Source: Alistipes sp.
GTDB lineage: Bacteria > Bacteroidota > Bacteroidia > Bacteroidales > Rikenellaceae
Assembly (NCBI GenBank): GCA_029065825.1
Contig: JAIEHQ010000183.1
Location: forward strand, 1 to 13,826
Direction of reading: 5' to 3'
DNA: 13,826 nt
The translations under genes were made by a program, and so were the position numbers. Position 1 is the stretch's first letter. Each line of letters starts with the position of its first letter. This document shows positions 1 to 5,430 of this stretch, piece after piece. The notes under the pieces were generated by a model, which worked only from the letters and a program-made list of their open reading frames with translations, was not told the DNA's origin and made no database searches.

Positions 1-717
1 GTGTTGATTGAGGTCATAGCGGATTATCTGGGATGCCACAGAAGACTCGTGGTGCCGCAGCTGGGAACGTTCGTAGTGAAGGTGCCCGACGGCGGCGTGG
101 TTTTTTCGGAGCTGCTGCGCCGTGACGACGGCGTGCTGCGCGGCCTGCTGCGCGAGCGGGGCGGTATGAGCGAACTGGAGGCGGCCGGAGTGATCGACCG
201 CTTTGTCTTCGAGGTGCGTCATGCCCTCGAACGCGAGGGAATCTATGCGATGGCGGGTTTCGGGCGCATGCTTTTGTCTGCCAACGGGACCGTGGAATTC
301 CGGTATGAACCTGCAGCGAAGCCGGCCGTGCCGGTCGAACCCCGTCCGGCGGCGGAGAATACGGCGGAGGTGGCGAAGGAGCCGCGAAAGGAGGAGTCCG
401 TGCAGCCAGCCGCAGCGCCGGAGCCTCGGGTTTCGCCGTCGCGCGTGCGCACTCCCGAGCCTTGCGTGCGGGGACTGCAGTACGGAAAGCCGCTCAAGAC
501 GACCGAAGGGTACACCTATGTCGGTTCGGCTCGGCGCCGCGGTCCCGACAAATTCGTGCTGATCGCCGTCGCGGTGGCGTTGCTGGCCGTCGGCGTGATC
601 GTTTACGGCTACCTGCGTCGGGCGAAGATCGAGCGGCTCGAACGCGAATATATGGAACAGCTCGCCGTGCCCGGAGGGGAGGGATCGGAACTTCCGGTCG
701 CGGCCGGGGAGGAGTGA
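1..717 (+). CDS. HU-CCDC81-like domain protein with one TM segment
   Basis: This 238-residue protein has an N-terminal region (about 1-103) resembling the bacterial HU-CCDC81 module, a predicted HU/IHF-like fold found in Bacteroidetes membrane proteins that often end in a SPOR domain. The visible hallmark is a basic-hydrophobic strand running into a Leu-Gly-Thr-Phe turn at residues 15-25. A second conserved-looking block (residues 35-75) carries the Ser-Glu-Leu-Leu-Arg-Arg-Asp-Asp stretch. A Pro/Ala/Glu-rich linker (104-155) leads to one TM helix (about 185-205) followed by a basic RRAK stretch. No SPOR domain follows, as the protein ends about 30 residues after the membrane. The start is a GTG at the first base of the window, so an upstream start cannot be excluded. 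The exact role is unknown; a link to envelope or cell-division structures is inferred from the family. Confidence 0.7.
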   Translation: MLIEVIADYLGCHRRLVVPQLGTFVVKVPDGGVVFSELLRRDDGVLRGLLRERGGMSELEAAGVIDRFVFEVRHALEREGIYAMAGFGRMLLSANGTVEFRYEPAAKPAVPVEPRPAAENTAEVAKEPRKEESVQPAAAPEPRVSPSRVRTPEPCVRGLQYGKPLKTTEGYTYVGSARRRGPDKFVLIAVAVALLAVGVIVYGYLRRAKIERLEREYMEQLAVPGGEGSELPVAAGEE

Positions 718-790
718 CCGGTAATTCCGCGCACGACGGACGCAGGGCCGCACGCCAGAAAAAGGGCGGGGCCGCAAAATCAGAGACAAG

Positions 791-1999
791 ATGAGTGATC
801 TTACCAACATAAAGGCCCGTTTCGGGATCATCGGCAATTCGGAGGCGCTGAATCGGGCGCTGGAGGTCGCCGTGCGGGTGGCACCGACCGACCTGTCGGT
901 GCTCGTCACAGGCGAGAGCGGCGTGGGCAAGGAGTTTTTTCCGCAGGTCATCCATGCCAGTTCGGCGCGCAAGCACAACAAGTATATTGCCGTGAACTGC
1001 GGTGCGATCCCCGAGGGAACGATCGACTCGGAGCTTTTCGGCCACGAGAAAGGTGCCTTTACCGGGGCTGTCGAGGCGCGCAAGGGGTACTTCGAGGAGG
1101 CCGACGGCGGTACGATCTTTCTGGACGAGGTGGCCGAGCTGCCCCATTCGACGCAGGTGCGGCTGCTGCGCGTCCTGCAGACCGGGGAGTTCATCCGCGT
1201 GGGTTCGGCCCGCGTGCAGAAGACCGACGTGCGGGTGGTGGCCGCCACCAATACCGACCTGCAGGAGGCGATCGCCTCGGGCCGGTTCCGCGAGGATCTC
1301 TACTATCGGCTCAATACGGTGCCGATCCAGGTGCCGCCCCTGCGTGAGAGAAGGGACGATATTTACCTTCTTTTCCGTAAGTTCGCTTCCGATGTCGCGG
1401 CGCAGTACCGGATGCCGGTCATCTCGCTCGACGGCGAGGCCCGCCGCATGCTCGAAAGCTACTACTGGCGGGGTAACGTGCGCCAGCTGAAGAACGTCGC
1501 CGAGCAGATCTCGGCCGTCGAGGAGGCTCGGCTCATTACGCCCGCGATCCTCTCCCGTTACCTGCCCGCGCAGCCGTCTGGAGGATCCGTGTCGCTCAGC
1601 GCCGCACGCGCGGGCGTGTCGGAGGAGGGCATGTCCACCGAGCGGGAGCTGCTCTACAAGGTGCTGTTCGACATGCGGGGCGACATAAACGACCTGAAGC
1701 GGATGCTCGCCGATCTGATGCAGCGCTCCTCCCAGCCGGCGGAGCCGCCCAAGGATCTGGCCGGACTGCTGCCTGTCTCGACGCGCAGCATCGCTCCCGC
1801 CGCCGACTATGCCGAGGGCGAGGTGGTGGTCGAGGAGCCGTCGCGGGAGCTGACCAAGGCCGACGTGCAGCGCGAGCAGATCGTGCGGGCGCTGCGGCGC
1901 AACAACGGCCGCCGCCGGGAGGCTGCCGCCGAGCTGTTCATGTCGGAGCGGACGCTCTACCGCAAGATCAAGGAGCTGGGAATCGACGAAAATTCGTAA
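791..1999 (+). CDS. Sigma-54-dependent transcriptional activator (AAA+ / Fis-type HTH)
   Basis: This 402-residue bacterial enhancer-binding protein uses ATP hydrolysis to open promoters held by RNA polymerase-sigma-54. The AAA+ domain starts almost at the N-terminus: Walker A GESGVGKE at 41-48, the sigma-54-contacting GAFTGA loop at 88-93, Walker B GTIFLDE at 107-113, the FREDLYYRL segment at 166-174, PPLRERRDD at 182-190 and WRGNVRQLKN at 226-235. A linker of about 95 residues (262-355) precedes a C-terminal Fis-type helix-turn-helix (about 358-398). There is no N-terminal receiver, GAF or PAS domain, so activity is probably not set by a two-component kinase. It lies 73 bp after the HU-like gene and 24 bp before lptE, so it is probably co-transcribed with both. 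Targets are unknown. ATG start; no strong Shine-Dalgarno is visible, which is usual for Bacteroidetes. Confidence 0.93.
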   Translation: MSDLTNIKARFGIIGNSEALNRALEVAVRVAPTDLSVLVTGESGVGKEFFPQVIHASSARKHNKYIAVNCGAIPEGTIDSELFGHEKGAFTGAVEARKGYFEEADGGTIFLDEVAELPHSTQVRLLRVLQTGEFIRVGSARVQKTDVRVVAATNTDLQEAIASGRFREDLYYRLNTVPIQVPPLRERRDDIYLLFRKFASDVAAQYRMPVISLDGEARRMLESYYWRGNVRQLKNVAEQISAVEEARLITPAILSRYLPAQPSGGSVSLSAARAGVSEEGMSTERELLYKVLFDMRGDINDLKRMLADLMQRSSQPAEPPKDLAGLLPVSTRSIAPAADYAEGEVVVEEPSRELTKADVQREQIVRALRRNNGRRREAAAELFMSERTLYRKIKELGIDENS

Positions 2000-2023
2000 C
2001 ATGCAAAACAGATATTGAACGCC

Positions 2024-2545
2024 ATGAACCGTTTCGTGAAACATACGCTCGTGCTGGTGTGCGCAGTGCTGCTCGCCGCGTGCGGCTACAAGGTGAACTA
2101 TTCGCTCTCGGGAGCTTCGATTCCCGTCGCGGCCAAGACGTTCAGCGTGGCCTATTTCCCCAACAACGCGCCGATGGTCGCGCCCATCCTCAGCTCCACG
2201 CTGACCGATGCCCTGCGCGACAAGTTCGCCCGTCAGACCCGCCTGGAGCAGGTCGATGAGGGGGGCGATTTCGCTTTCGAGGGTGCCATCGTGGGATACT
2301 CCTCCGTGACGGCTTCGGTCTCGGGAACCACCGAAACCGCGTTGTTGAACCGGCTGACGATCAGTGTGTCGGTGACCTTTACCAATGCGGTGGAGGAGAG
2401 CGCTTCGTTCCAGAACAAAATGTTCTCGGCTTATCAGGACTACGATTCCAGCCGCCTGCTCAACGAAGTGGAGGGCGAGCTGATTCCCCAGATCGTCGAT
2501 CAGCTGGTTACGGATATTTATCAGGCGACCGCCGCAAACTGGTAA
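2024..2545 (+). CDS. lptE: LPS-assembly lipoprotein LptE
   Basis: LptE is the outer-membrane lipoprotein that plugs the LptD barrel and helps insert lipopolysaccharide into the outer leaflet. The 173-residue product begins with a basic n-region, a hydrophobic core and a lipobox Leu-Ala-Ala-Cys (Cys20), followed directly by Gly-Tyr-Lys-Val, the usual start of mature Bacteroidetes LptE. The middle fits the family: a segment about putting subunits together (PILSSTLTDALRDKF), a strand-rich region and a C-terminal helix ending in a Gln-Ile-Val-Asp-Gln-Leu-type stretch. ATG 2024 was preferred to the in-frame TTG at 2015 because it gives a normal-length signal peptide; an ATG at 2001 is in another frame and stops after five codons. 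It sits in the sigma-54 regulator/lptE/TPR-like/secG order common in Bacteroidales (from memory, not checked here). Confidence 0.88.
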   Translation: MNRFVKHTLVLVCAVLLAACGYKVNYSLSGASIPVAAKTFSVAYFPNNAPMVAPILSSTLTDALRDKFARQTRLEQVDEGGDFAFEGAIVGYSSVTASVSGTTETALLNRLTISVSVTFTNAVEESASFQNKMFSAYQDYDSSRLLNEVEGELIPQIVDQLVTDIYQATAANW

Positions 2546-2552
2546 ACCGCAG

Positions 2553-3023
2553 ATGGGAGACGGAACGAGGTGGACGGGCGGAGGCCTTTGGAGCGATGAG
2601 CGGCTCGATGCGCTCGTCGGACGCTACGGATGGTTCATGCCGCTGCGGGTGTTGCAGGCCCGCCGGCAGGGAGCGCCCGATCTGCGGACACGGATCGTGG
2701 CGACGGCGCGGCCGCTGCCCTATGGTTGCGTGCGCATCGATCGGGAGGAGCTTTGCCGGGTGGCGCCGGAGGAGCTGATCGACCGTTTTCTGCGCGAGGG
2801 CGGCCACCGGATCGTGGCCGACGAGAGGGGACCGGTCGAGGAGATCCGCACCGAGGCCGAGATCGCTGACGACGACGATCTGGTAACCGAGGAGCTGGCC
2901 CGGATCTATGCGGCGCAGGGGCTGTGTGCGGAGGCGATCGCCATTTATCGCCGATTAAGTTTGTTAAATCCGGAAAAAAGTGTTTACTTTGCGTCGCTTA
3001 TCGACGAAATCGAGAAAAAATAA
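2553..3023 (+). CDS. Small protein with TPR-like C-terminus (hypothetical)
   Basis: This is a 156-residue soluble protein with no signal peptide or TM segment. The N-terminal two thirds (about 1-105) are not recognised; they are rich in Arg and Asp/Glu. The C-terminal 45 residues (about 110-156) look like one and a half TPR helices: a Glu-Leu-Ala-Arg-Ile-Tyr-Ala-Ala-Gln-Gly helix, an Ala-Ile-Ala-Ile-Tyr-Arg-Arg-Leu helix, then an Asn-Pro-Glu-Lys-Ser-Val-Tyr-Phe-Ala stretch often seen in Bacteroidetes proteins at this locus. It starts 7 bp after the lptE stop and ends 17 bp before secG, so it is in the same operon. The 3' end (2950-3023) is abruptly AT-rich compared with the rest of the gene, apparently because it also carries a promoter for secG. 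A protein-protein interaction role is inferred only from the TPR-like motif. Confidence 0.75.
   Translation: MGDGTRWTGGGLWSDERLDALVGRYGWFMPLRVLQARRQGAPDLRTRIVATARPLPYGCVRIDREELCRVAPEELIDRFLREGGHRIVADERGPVEEIRTEAEIADDDDLVTEELARIYAAQGLCAEAIAIYRRLSLLNPEKSVYFASLIDEIEKK
2960..2991 (+). promoter_or_regulatory. Candidate internal promoter for secG
   Basis: A TTTG at 2960-2963 is followed after 20 bp by TTACTTTG (2984-2991), one base off the Bacteroidetes -7 consensus TAnnTTTG. The site lies inside the coding end of the TPR-like gene, in an AT-rich patch, and would start RNA about 40 nt before the secG ATG. It suggests secG is also expressed independently of the upstream operon. Confidence 0.5.
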
Positions 3024-3032
3024 TTAAATAAT

Positions 3033-3038
3033 AAGGAG
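3033..3038 (+). promoter_or_regulatory. Shine-Dalgarno-like AAGGAG tight against the secG start
   Basis: AAGGAG lies only 2 nt before the ATG of secG, closer than the usual 5-9 nt. It is one of the few SD-like sequences in front of a gene in this window. The ATG is still preferred because the next in-frame Met would remove the first TM helix. Confidence 0.4.
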
Positions 3039-3040
3039 AT

Positions 3041-3412
3041 ATGTTATACACGCTTTGCATCATTCTGATTCTGATCGCCAGCATTCTGGTCATTCTTGCC
3101 GTGCTGGTGCAGAGTCCCAAGAGCGGCATGGCCGCCAATTTCGGTGCTTCGAACCAGGTTATGGGTGTTCGCCAGACTTCGGATTTTCTGGAGAAGTTTA
3201 CCTGGACGATGGCCGCCGTTATCTTCGTGTTGAGTCTGCTGGCTACGCTGGCGATGGATCGCGGGCTGGTGGCGACGAGCAATGCCGAGATCGAGCGGGA
3301 CAGAAATGCTGCGATGGAGAAGGTCATCGTCGAGGATATGATGCCTGCGATGCCGCAAGCCGAACTGCCCGCTGCGGGGGTTCAGGAGGAGGCTGTCGTC
3401 GTCGAGGAGTAA
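3041..3412 (+). CDS. secG: Preprotein translocase subunit SecG
   Basis: SecG is the small accessory subunit of the SecYEG channel in the inner membrane. The 123-residue product has the family layout: an N-terminal TM helix (about 3-23), a conserved loop with Val-Gln-Ser-Pro-Lys-Ser-Gly-Met and the Phe-Gly-Ala-Ser-Asn segment (about 23-40), a Phe-Leu-Glu-Lys-Phe-Thr-Trp stretch, and a second TM helix (about 54-72). The C-terminus carries a tail of about 50 residues rich in Glu, Pro and Ala, longer than in E. coli and typical of Bacteroidetes SecG. It is the last gene of the forward string, ahead of two hairpins, and faces the convergent lysis-like cassette. Confidence 0.93.
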   Translation: MLYTLCIILILIASILVILAVLVQSPKSGMAANFGASNQVMGVRQTSDFLEKFTWTMAAVIFVLSLLATLAMDRGLVATSNAEIERDRNAAMEKVIVEDMMPAMPQAELPAAGVQEEAVVVEE

Positions 3413-3432
3413 TCCCGACGGGCGGTAATACG

Positions 3433-3450
3433 GGGCGCTCTTTTTCGCCC
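3433..3450 (+). terminator. Small hairpin after secG
   Basis: GGGCG (3433-3437) pairs with CGCCC (3446-3450) across a T-rich loop, about 20 bp after the secG stop. The stem is short and no T-run follows, so this is at most an auxiliary terminator or RNA-stabilising hairpin. Confidence 0.2.
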
Positions 3451-3469
3451 TTCTCCGGATGCGGAGGAT

Positions 3470-3510
3470 ACGGCAAGAGGCTCGCGATCGAATCGCGAGC
3501 CTCTTGCCGT
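3470..3510 (+). terminator. Perfect 19-bp hairpin between convergent operons
   Basis: The arms 3470-3488 and 3492-3510 are perfect reverse complements separated by only CGA. On the + strand the stem is followed by GTTTGTGTG, an imperfect U-rich tail. On the - strand it is followed by TATCCTCC. It lies 58 bp after the secG stop and 46 bp after the - strand stop at 3556, so it probably serves both convergent units, better for the + side. Confidence 0.65.
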
Positions 3511-3555
3511 GTTTGTGTGCGGATTCCCTTCGGCAGGGAGCAGGAAGGGTTTCTG

Positions 3556-4224
3556 TTATCGTTTCCTGGTGCAGGGGTGCGGGAGGAGGTTGCGGAGCAG
3601 GCCGCTGCGTCGCAGCAGCAGCGATGCGGCTCCGCCCGCAAGGAAGCCGGCCAGGAGCCAGCGGATGCCTGTTGGGGCCGGTCGCTTCAGCCGCGCGGTC
3701 CGCAGGGCCGATTCCGCTTCGGTCGCAGCCAGCGAGTCGGCGCGCGCCCGGTATGCCTGCATTTCGTCCAGTCGTGCCGTGAGCGAATCGATGAGGAGGC
3801 GTTGTCGGAATACGCGGTTCTCGAAGCAGGTGCAGCGGCGGGCGATGCTGTCGCATCGGCCCCGGACGACGATCTTGTCGCCCTGCCGCTCGGCCTCGAC
3901 GCTCGCCCGGCCGTTCTGCGCGCCGTACTTCGCGCCGTCGGGCAGATCAAGGAGGTGCCGCATCGGAATCGTCATGTCCGTCCGCTCCTCCGGCACCGGC
4001 TCCGCATACTCCCGCAGGGTCGTCGTCCGCACCGCCTGCATCCGCTCCTGTGCATGCTGCCGCACATCGCAAGCGGCGGCGGCCTGCGCTTCGAGCCGCT
4101 CGCCGGAGCTGCTCCGCTGCGACAAGGAGGTCTGCTCGCTCGTCGCGTTCCTGACTGCTCCGCAGCCCGTCGTCACCGCGGCGAGAAGCAGCGCGAGGGA
4201 AATTCCCCGAATTCGATTTCTCAT
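3556..4224 (-). CDS. Lipoprotein with C-terminal TM; candidate unimolecular spanin
   Basis: The 222-residue product starts with a basic n-region, a Leu/Ala core and a lipobox ending Thr-Thr-Gly-Cys (Cys21). A long polar, partly helical region follows, containing a short conserved-looking block (residues 95-131: Asp-Gly-Ala-Lys-Tyr-Gly, then Gly-Asp-Lys-Ile-Val-Val) and a likely coiled coil (136-180). One hydrophobic segment (about 187-204, Gly/Ala/Leu-rich) lies near the C-terminus, followed by an Arg/Lys-rich tail. An N-terminal lipid anchor plus a C-terminal inner-membrane helix with a cytoplasmic basic tail is the plan of unimolecular spanins such as phage T1 gp11, which join and fuse the two membranes in the last step of lysis. 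It follows an endolysin-like gene and a holin-like gene. The spanin call is an inference from topology and context; homology cannot be tested here. Its first 278 bp overlap the preceding gene in another frame. Confidence 0.65.
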   Translation of the reverse strand: MRNRIRGISLALLLAAVTTGCGAVRNATSEQTSLSQRSSSGERLEAQAAAACDVRQHAQERMQAVRTTTLREYAEPVPEERTDMTIPMRHLLDLPDGAKYGAQNGRASVEAERQGDKIVVRGRCDSIARRCTCFENRVFRQRLLIDSLTARLDEMQAYRARADSLAATEAESALRTARLKRPAPTGIRWLLAGFLAGGAASLLLRRSGLLRNLLPHPCTRKR

Positions 4225-4513
4225 GCTGGATACTTTTGAGTTGTCTGGTCAATTGGTCGATCTTTCTGTTGAGCGAGTCGATCTTCTCCTCCATGATCCG
4301 CTGGTTGGCCAGCAGCCGGGCGTTGTCGGCCTGCAGGCGCACGTTCTCGTCGAGCGTCTCGGTGTACTTCTCGCTCAGCAGGTCGATGGAGTGCTGCAGC
4401 GAGACGAGAAAATCGTTGTTCCGCTGGCGGCGTGTAACGAGCCACGTTACCGCCGAGGAGAGGAATCCGCTCGGCAGTGCCCACATCAGTATTTGCATCA
4501 TTGCATTGTCCAT
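3947..4513 (-). CDS. One-TM coiled-coil protein, holin-like (C-terminal extent uncertain)
   Basis: The open frame encodes 188 residues, of which the first 100 or so look real. A single TM helix (about 6-27) is followed by the basic RRQRN patch and then a long heptad-like coiled coil (about 35-95) rich in Leu, Glu, Lys, Asn and Gln. The basic patch after the helix predicts an N-out/C-in topology, so an inner-membrane spanin is unlikely; small proteins of this shape sit at the holin position of Bacteroidetes phage lysis cassettes. ATG 4513 (20 bp after the endolysin stop) is preferred over a TTG at 4537. From about residue 97 the composition turns to Gly/Ala/Arg/Asp, typical of a GC-rich frame that is open by chance, and this part overlaps the lipoprotein gene by 278 bp. 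Either the tail is real, or one base has been lost: a frame offset by one base would end at 4221 in an ATGA overlap with the next start. Confidence 0.55.
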   Translation of the reverse strand: MDNAMMQILMWALPSGFLSSAVTWLVTRRQRNNDFLVSLQHSIDLLSEKYTETLDENVRLQADNARLLANQRIMEEKIDSLNRKIDQLTRQLKSIQHEKSNSGNFPRAASRRGDDGLRSSQERDERADLLVAAEQLRRAARSAGRRRLRCAAACTGADAGGADDDPAGVCGAGAGGADGHDDSDAAPP

Positions 4514-4533
4514 CTTGCTGTTTCCGTCGGCAG

Positions 4534-5118
4534 TCAAAGCCGTTCGATCATGCGTGCGATCTTCGCGATGGAGTCGGCATACACCGCCGGATCGGCCGTG
4601 CAGTAGCCGGCTTTGGCAACTTCATAAGCGAAGCGCCGCACGTCGTTACGATGGAGCATGGCCCCCGCGTAACGCTTGGCCGACAAGACCCTGAAGTGGT
4701 CGCGCAGACACTCCTCGACCGTGTCGTAGTCGCGGAAGGCCCGGTCCGCGTCGTAACGGCAGCGGCCGTCGGCCTGTGGCGTAATGGAATGCACCTTGAT
4801 GAAGTTTCCACCTTGACGGTCGTCCTTCAGGTACTCCGTCGTGCGTACGATCCGGCGCTTGCCCGTCCATTTGTCGTCGGCCGTGATGCCGAAGAGGTTG
4901 TTGCCGATGGCGCGCTTGCCCCAGCCCGTCTCGAGGGCCGCCTGCGCCGCCACGAAGAGCGGATTCAGTCCCGTTTCGGCGCAGACGCGCTCGATGGCGG
5001 GGTAATAGGCGCGTTTGAATTGCGAGGGGGTTGTCGGGGCTTCTCCCCGAATAGTGCCTGTCGGGTGCCGGGCGGCAGCTCTTCGTCCGGCGGGCAGAAT
5101 GATGCGGATGGGTTTCAT
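4534..5118 (-). CDS. GH73-type glucosaminidase, endolysin-like
   Basis: This is a 194-residue peptidoglycan hydrolase of the FlgJ-like glucosaminidase (GH73) fold, cleaving the beta-1,4 bond after N-acetylglucosamine. Residues 34-78 hold the family core: Leu-Asn-Pro-Leu-Phe-Val-Ala-Ala-Gln then Ala-Leu-Glu-Thr-Gly-Trp-Gly, with Glu63 the likely catalytic acid, then Gly-Asn-Asn-Leu-Phe-Gly-Ile. The second half has the usual FRDYDTVEECLRDH block (128-141), an Arg-Tyr-Ala-Gly-Ala segment, and Gly-Tyr-Cys-Thr-Ala-Asp-Pro-Ala-Tyr-like residues before the terminal helix. There is no signal peptide or TM: the N-terminal 30 residues are basic and not hydrophobic. That fits a cytoplasmic endolysin needing a holin more than a secreted autolysin. 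It is first in the three-gene - strand cassette, 20 bp from the next start, with a promoter just upstream. A secreted cell-wall enzyme is less likely. Confidence 0.85.
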   Translation of the reverse strand: MKPIRIILPAGRRAAARHPTGTIRGEAPTTPSQFKRAYYPAIERVCAETGLNPLFVAAQAALETGWGKRAIGNNLFGITADDKWTGKRRIVRTTEYLKDDRQGGNFIKVHSITPQADGRCRYDADRAFRDYDTVEECLRDHFRVLSAKRYAGAMLHRNDVRRFAYEVAKAGYCTADPAVYADSIAKIARMIERL

Positions 5119-5146
5119 GACGGTTGTCGTTTGCGGTTTGTCGGCA

Positions 5147-5179
5147 CGAAGTTAGGGGCGGAGGATGCCGTTTTGCAAA
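5147..5179 (-). promoter_or_regulatory. Candidate promoter of the lysis-like cassette
   Basis: Read on the - strand, TTTG (5176-5179) is followed after 21 bp by TAACTTCG (5147-5154), one base off TAnnTTTG. RNA would start about 20-25 nt before the ATG at 5118. This implies the cassette is not merely read through from cdaA, which has its own terminator. Confidence 0.55.
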
Positions 5180-5187
5180 TCGGGACC

Positions 5188-5217
5188 GCATGATGACGCG
5201 CTCCGGCGGCATCATGC
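5188..5217. repeat. 8-bp inverted repeat upstream of the lysis-cassette promoter
   Basis: GCATGATG (5188-5195) and CATCATGC (5210-5217) are perfect reverse complements with a 14-bp spacer, starting 8 bp upstream of the -33 element. The position suits an operator. The rest of 5220-5344 is GC-rich with no supported gene; it holds a small UUCG-loop hairpin (5317-5330) of unknown meaning. Confidence 0.35.
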
Positions 5218-5344
5218 GCCCGACCGCACGCATGGTGTTTTTCCGGAGGCCCGTCGGCCGGAAGCGGCCGAAACCGATGGGGCGGGAGCTGCCGCGAGAG
5301 GATTCCGGACTTTCGTCCCTTTTCGAAGGGGCGGAGTGGGCCGC

Positions 5345-5395
5345 ATGAAAGAACCGCCGGCCGTCGTCTCGCGGGGAGAAGCGACAGCCGGCGGT
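5345..5395 (-). terminator. Terminator of cdaA
   Basis: Arms 5353-5366 and 5382-5395 form a 14-bp stem. The one non-Watson-Crick position is a G-U pair in the - strand RNA but a C-A mismatch in + strand RNA, which supports function on the - strand. The - strand continues TCTTTCAT after the stem. It lies 35 bp past the cdaA stop. Confidence 0.65.
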
Positions 5396-5430
5396 CGGGG
5401 CCGTTGGCCGGCGGACGGATCCGGGGCGGA

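Noticed and set aside
494..2044. A 516-codon - strand frame opposite the sigma-54 activator
   Set aside because: It is codon-aligned with a well-supported + strand gene and shows no recognisable domain; a GC-bias shadow.
3055..4239. A long + strand frame across the secG end, the hairpin and the lysis-like genes
   Set aside because: It crosses the 19-bp hairpin, has no domain features, and the - strand alternatives have a lipobox, TM helices and a GH73 core.
3947..4513. An inner-membrane spanin (Rz-like) call for the coiled-coil protein
   Set aside because: The basic RRQRN patch after the TM predicts that the coiled coil is cytoplasmic, the opposite of an i-spanin; holin-like is more cautious.
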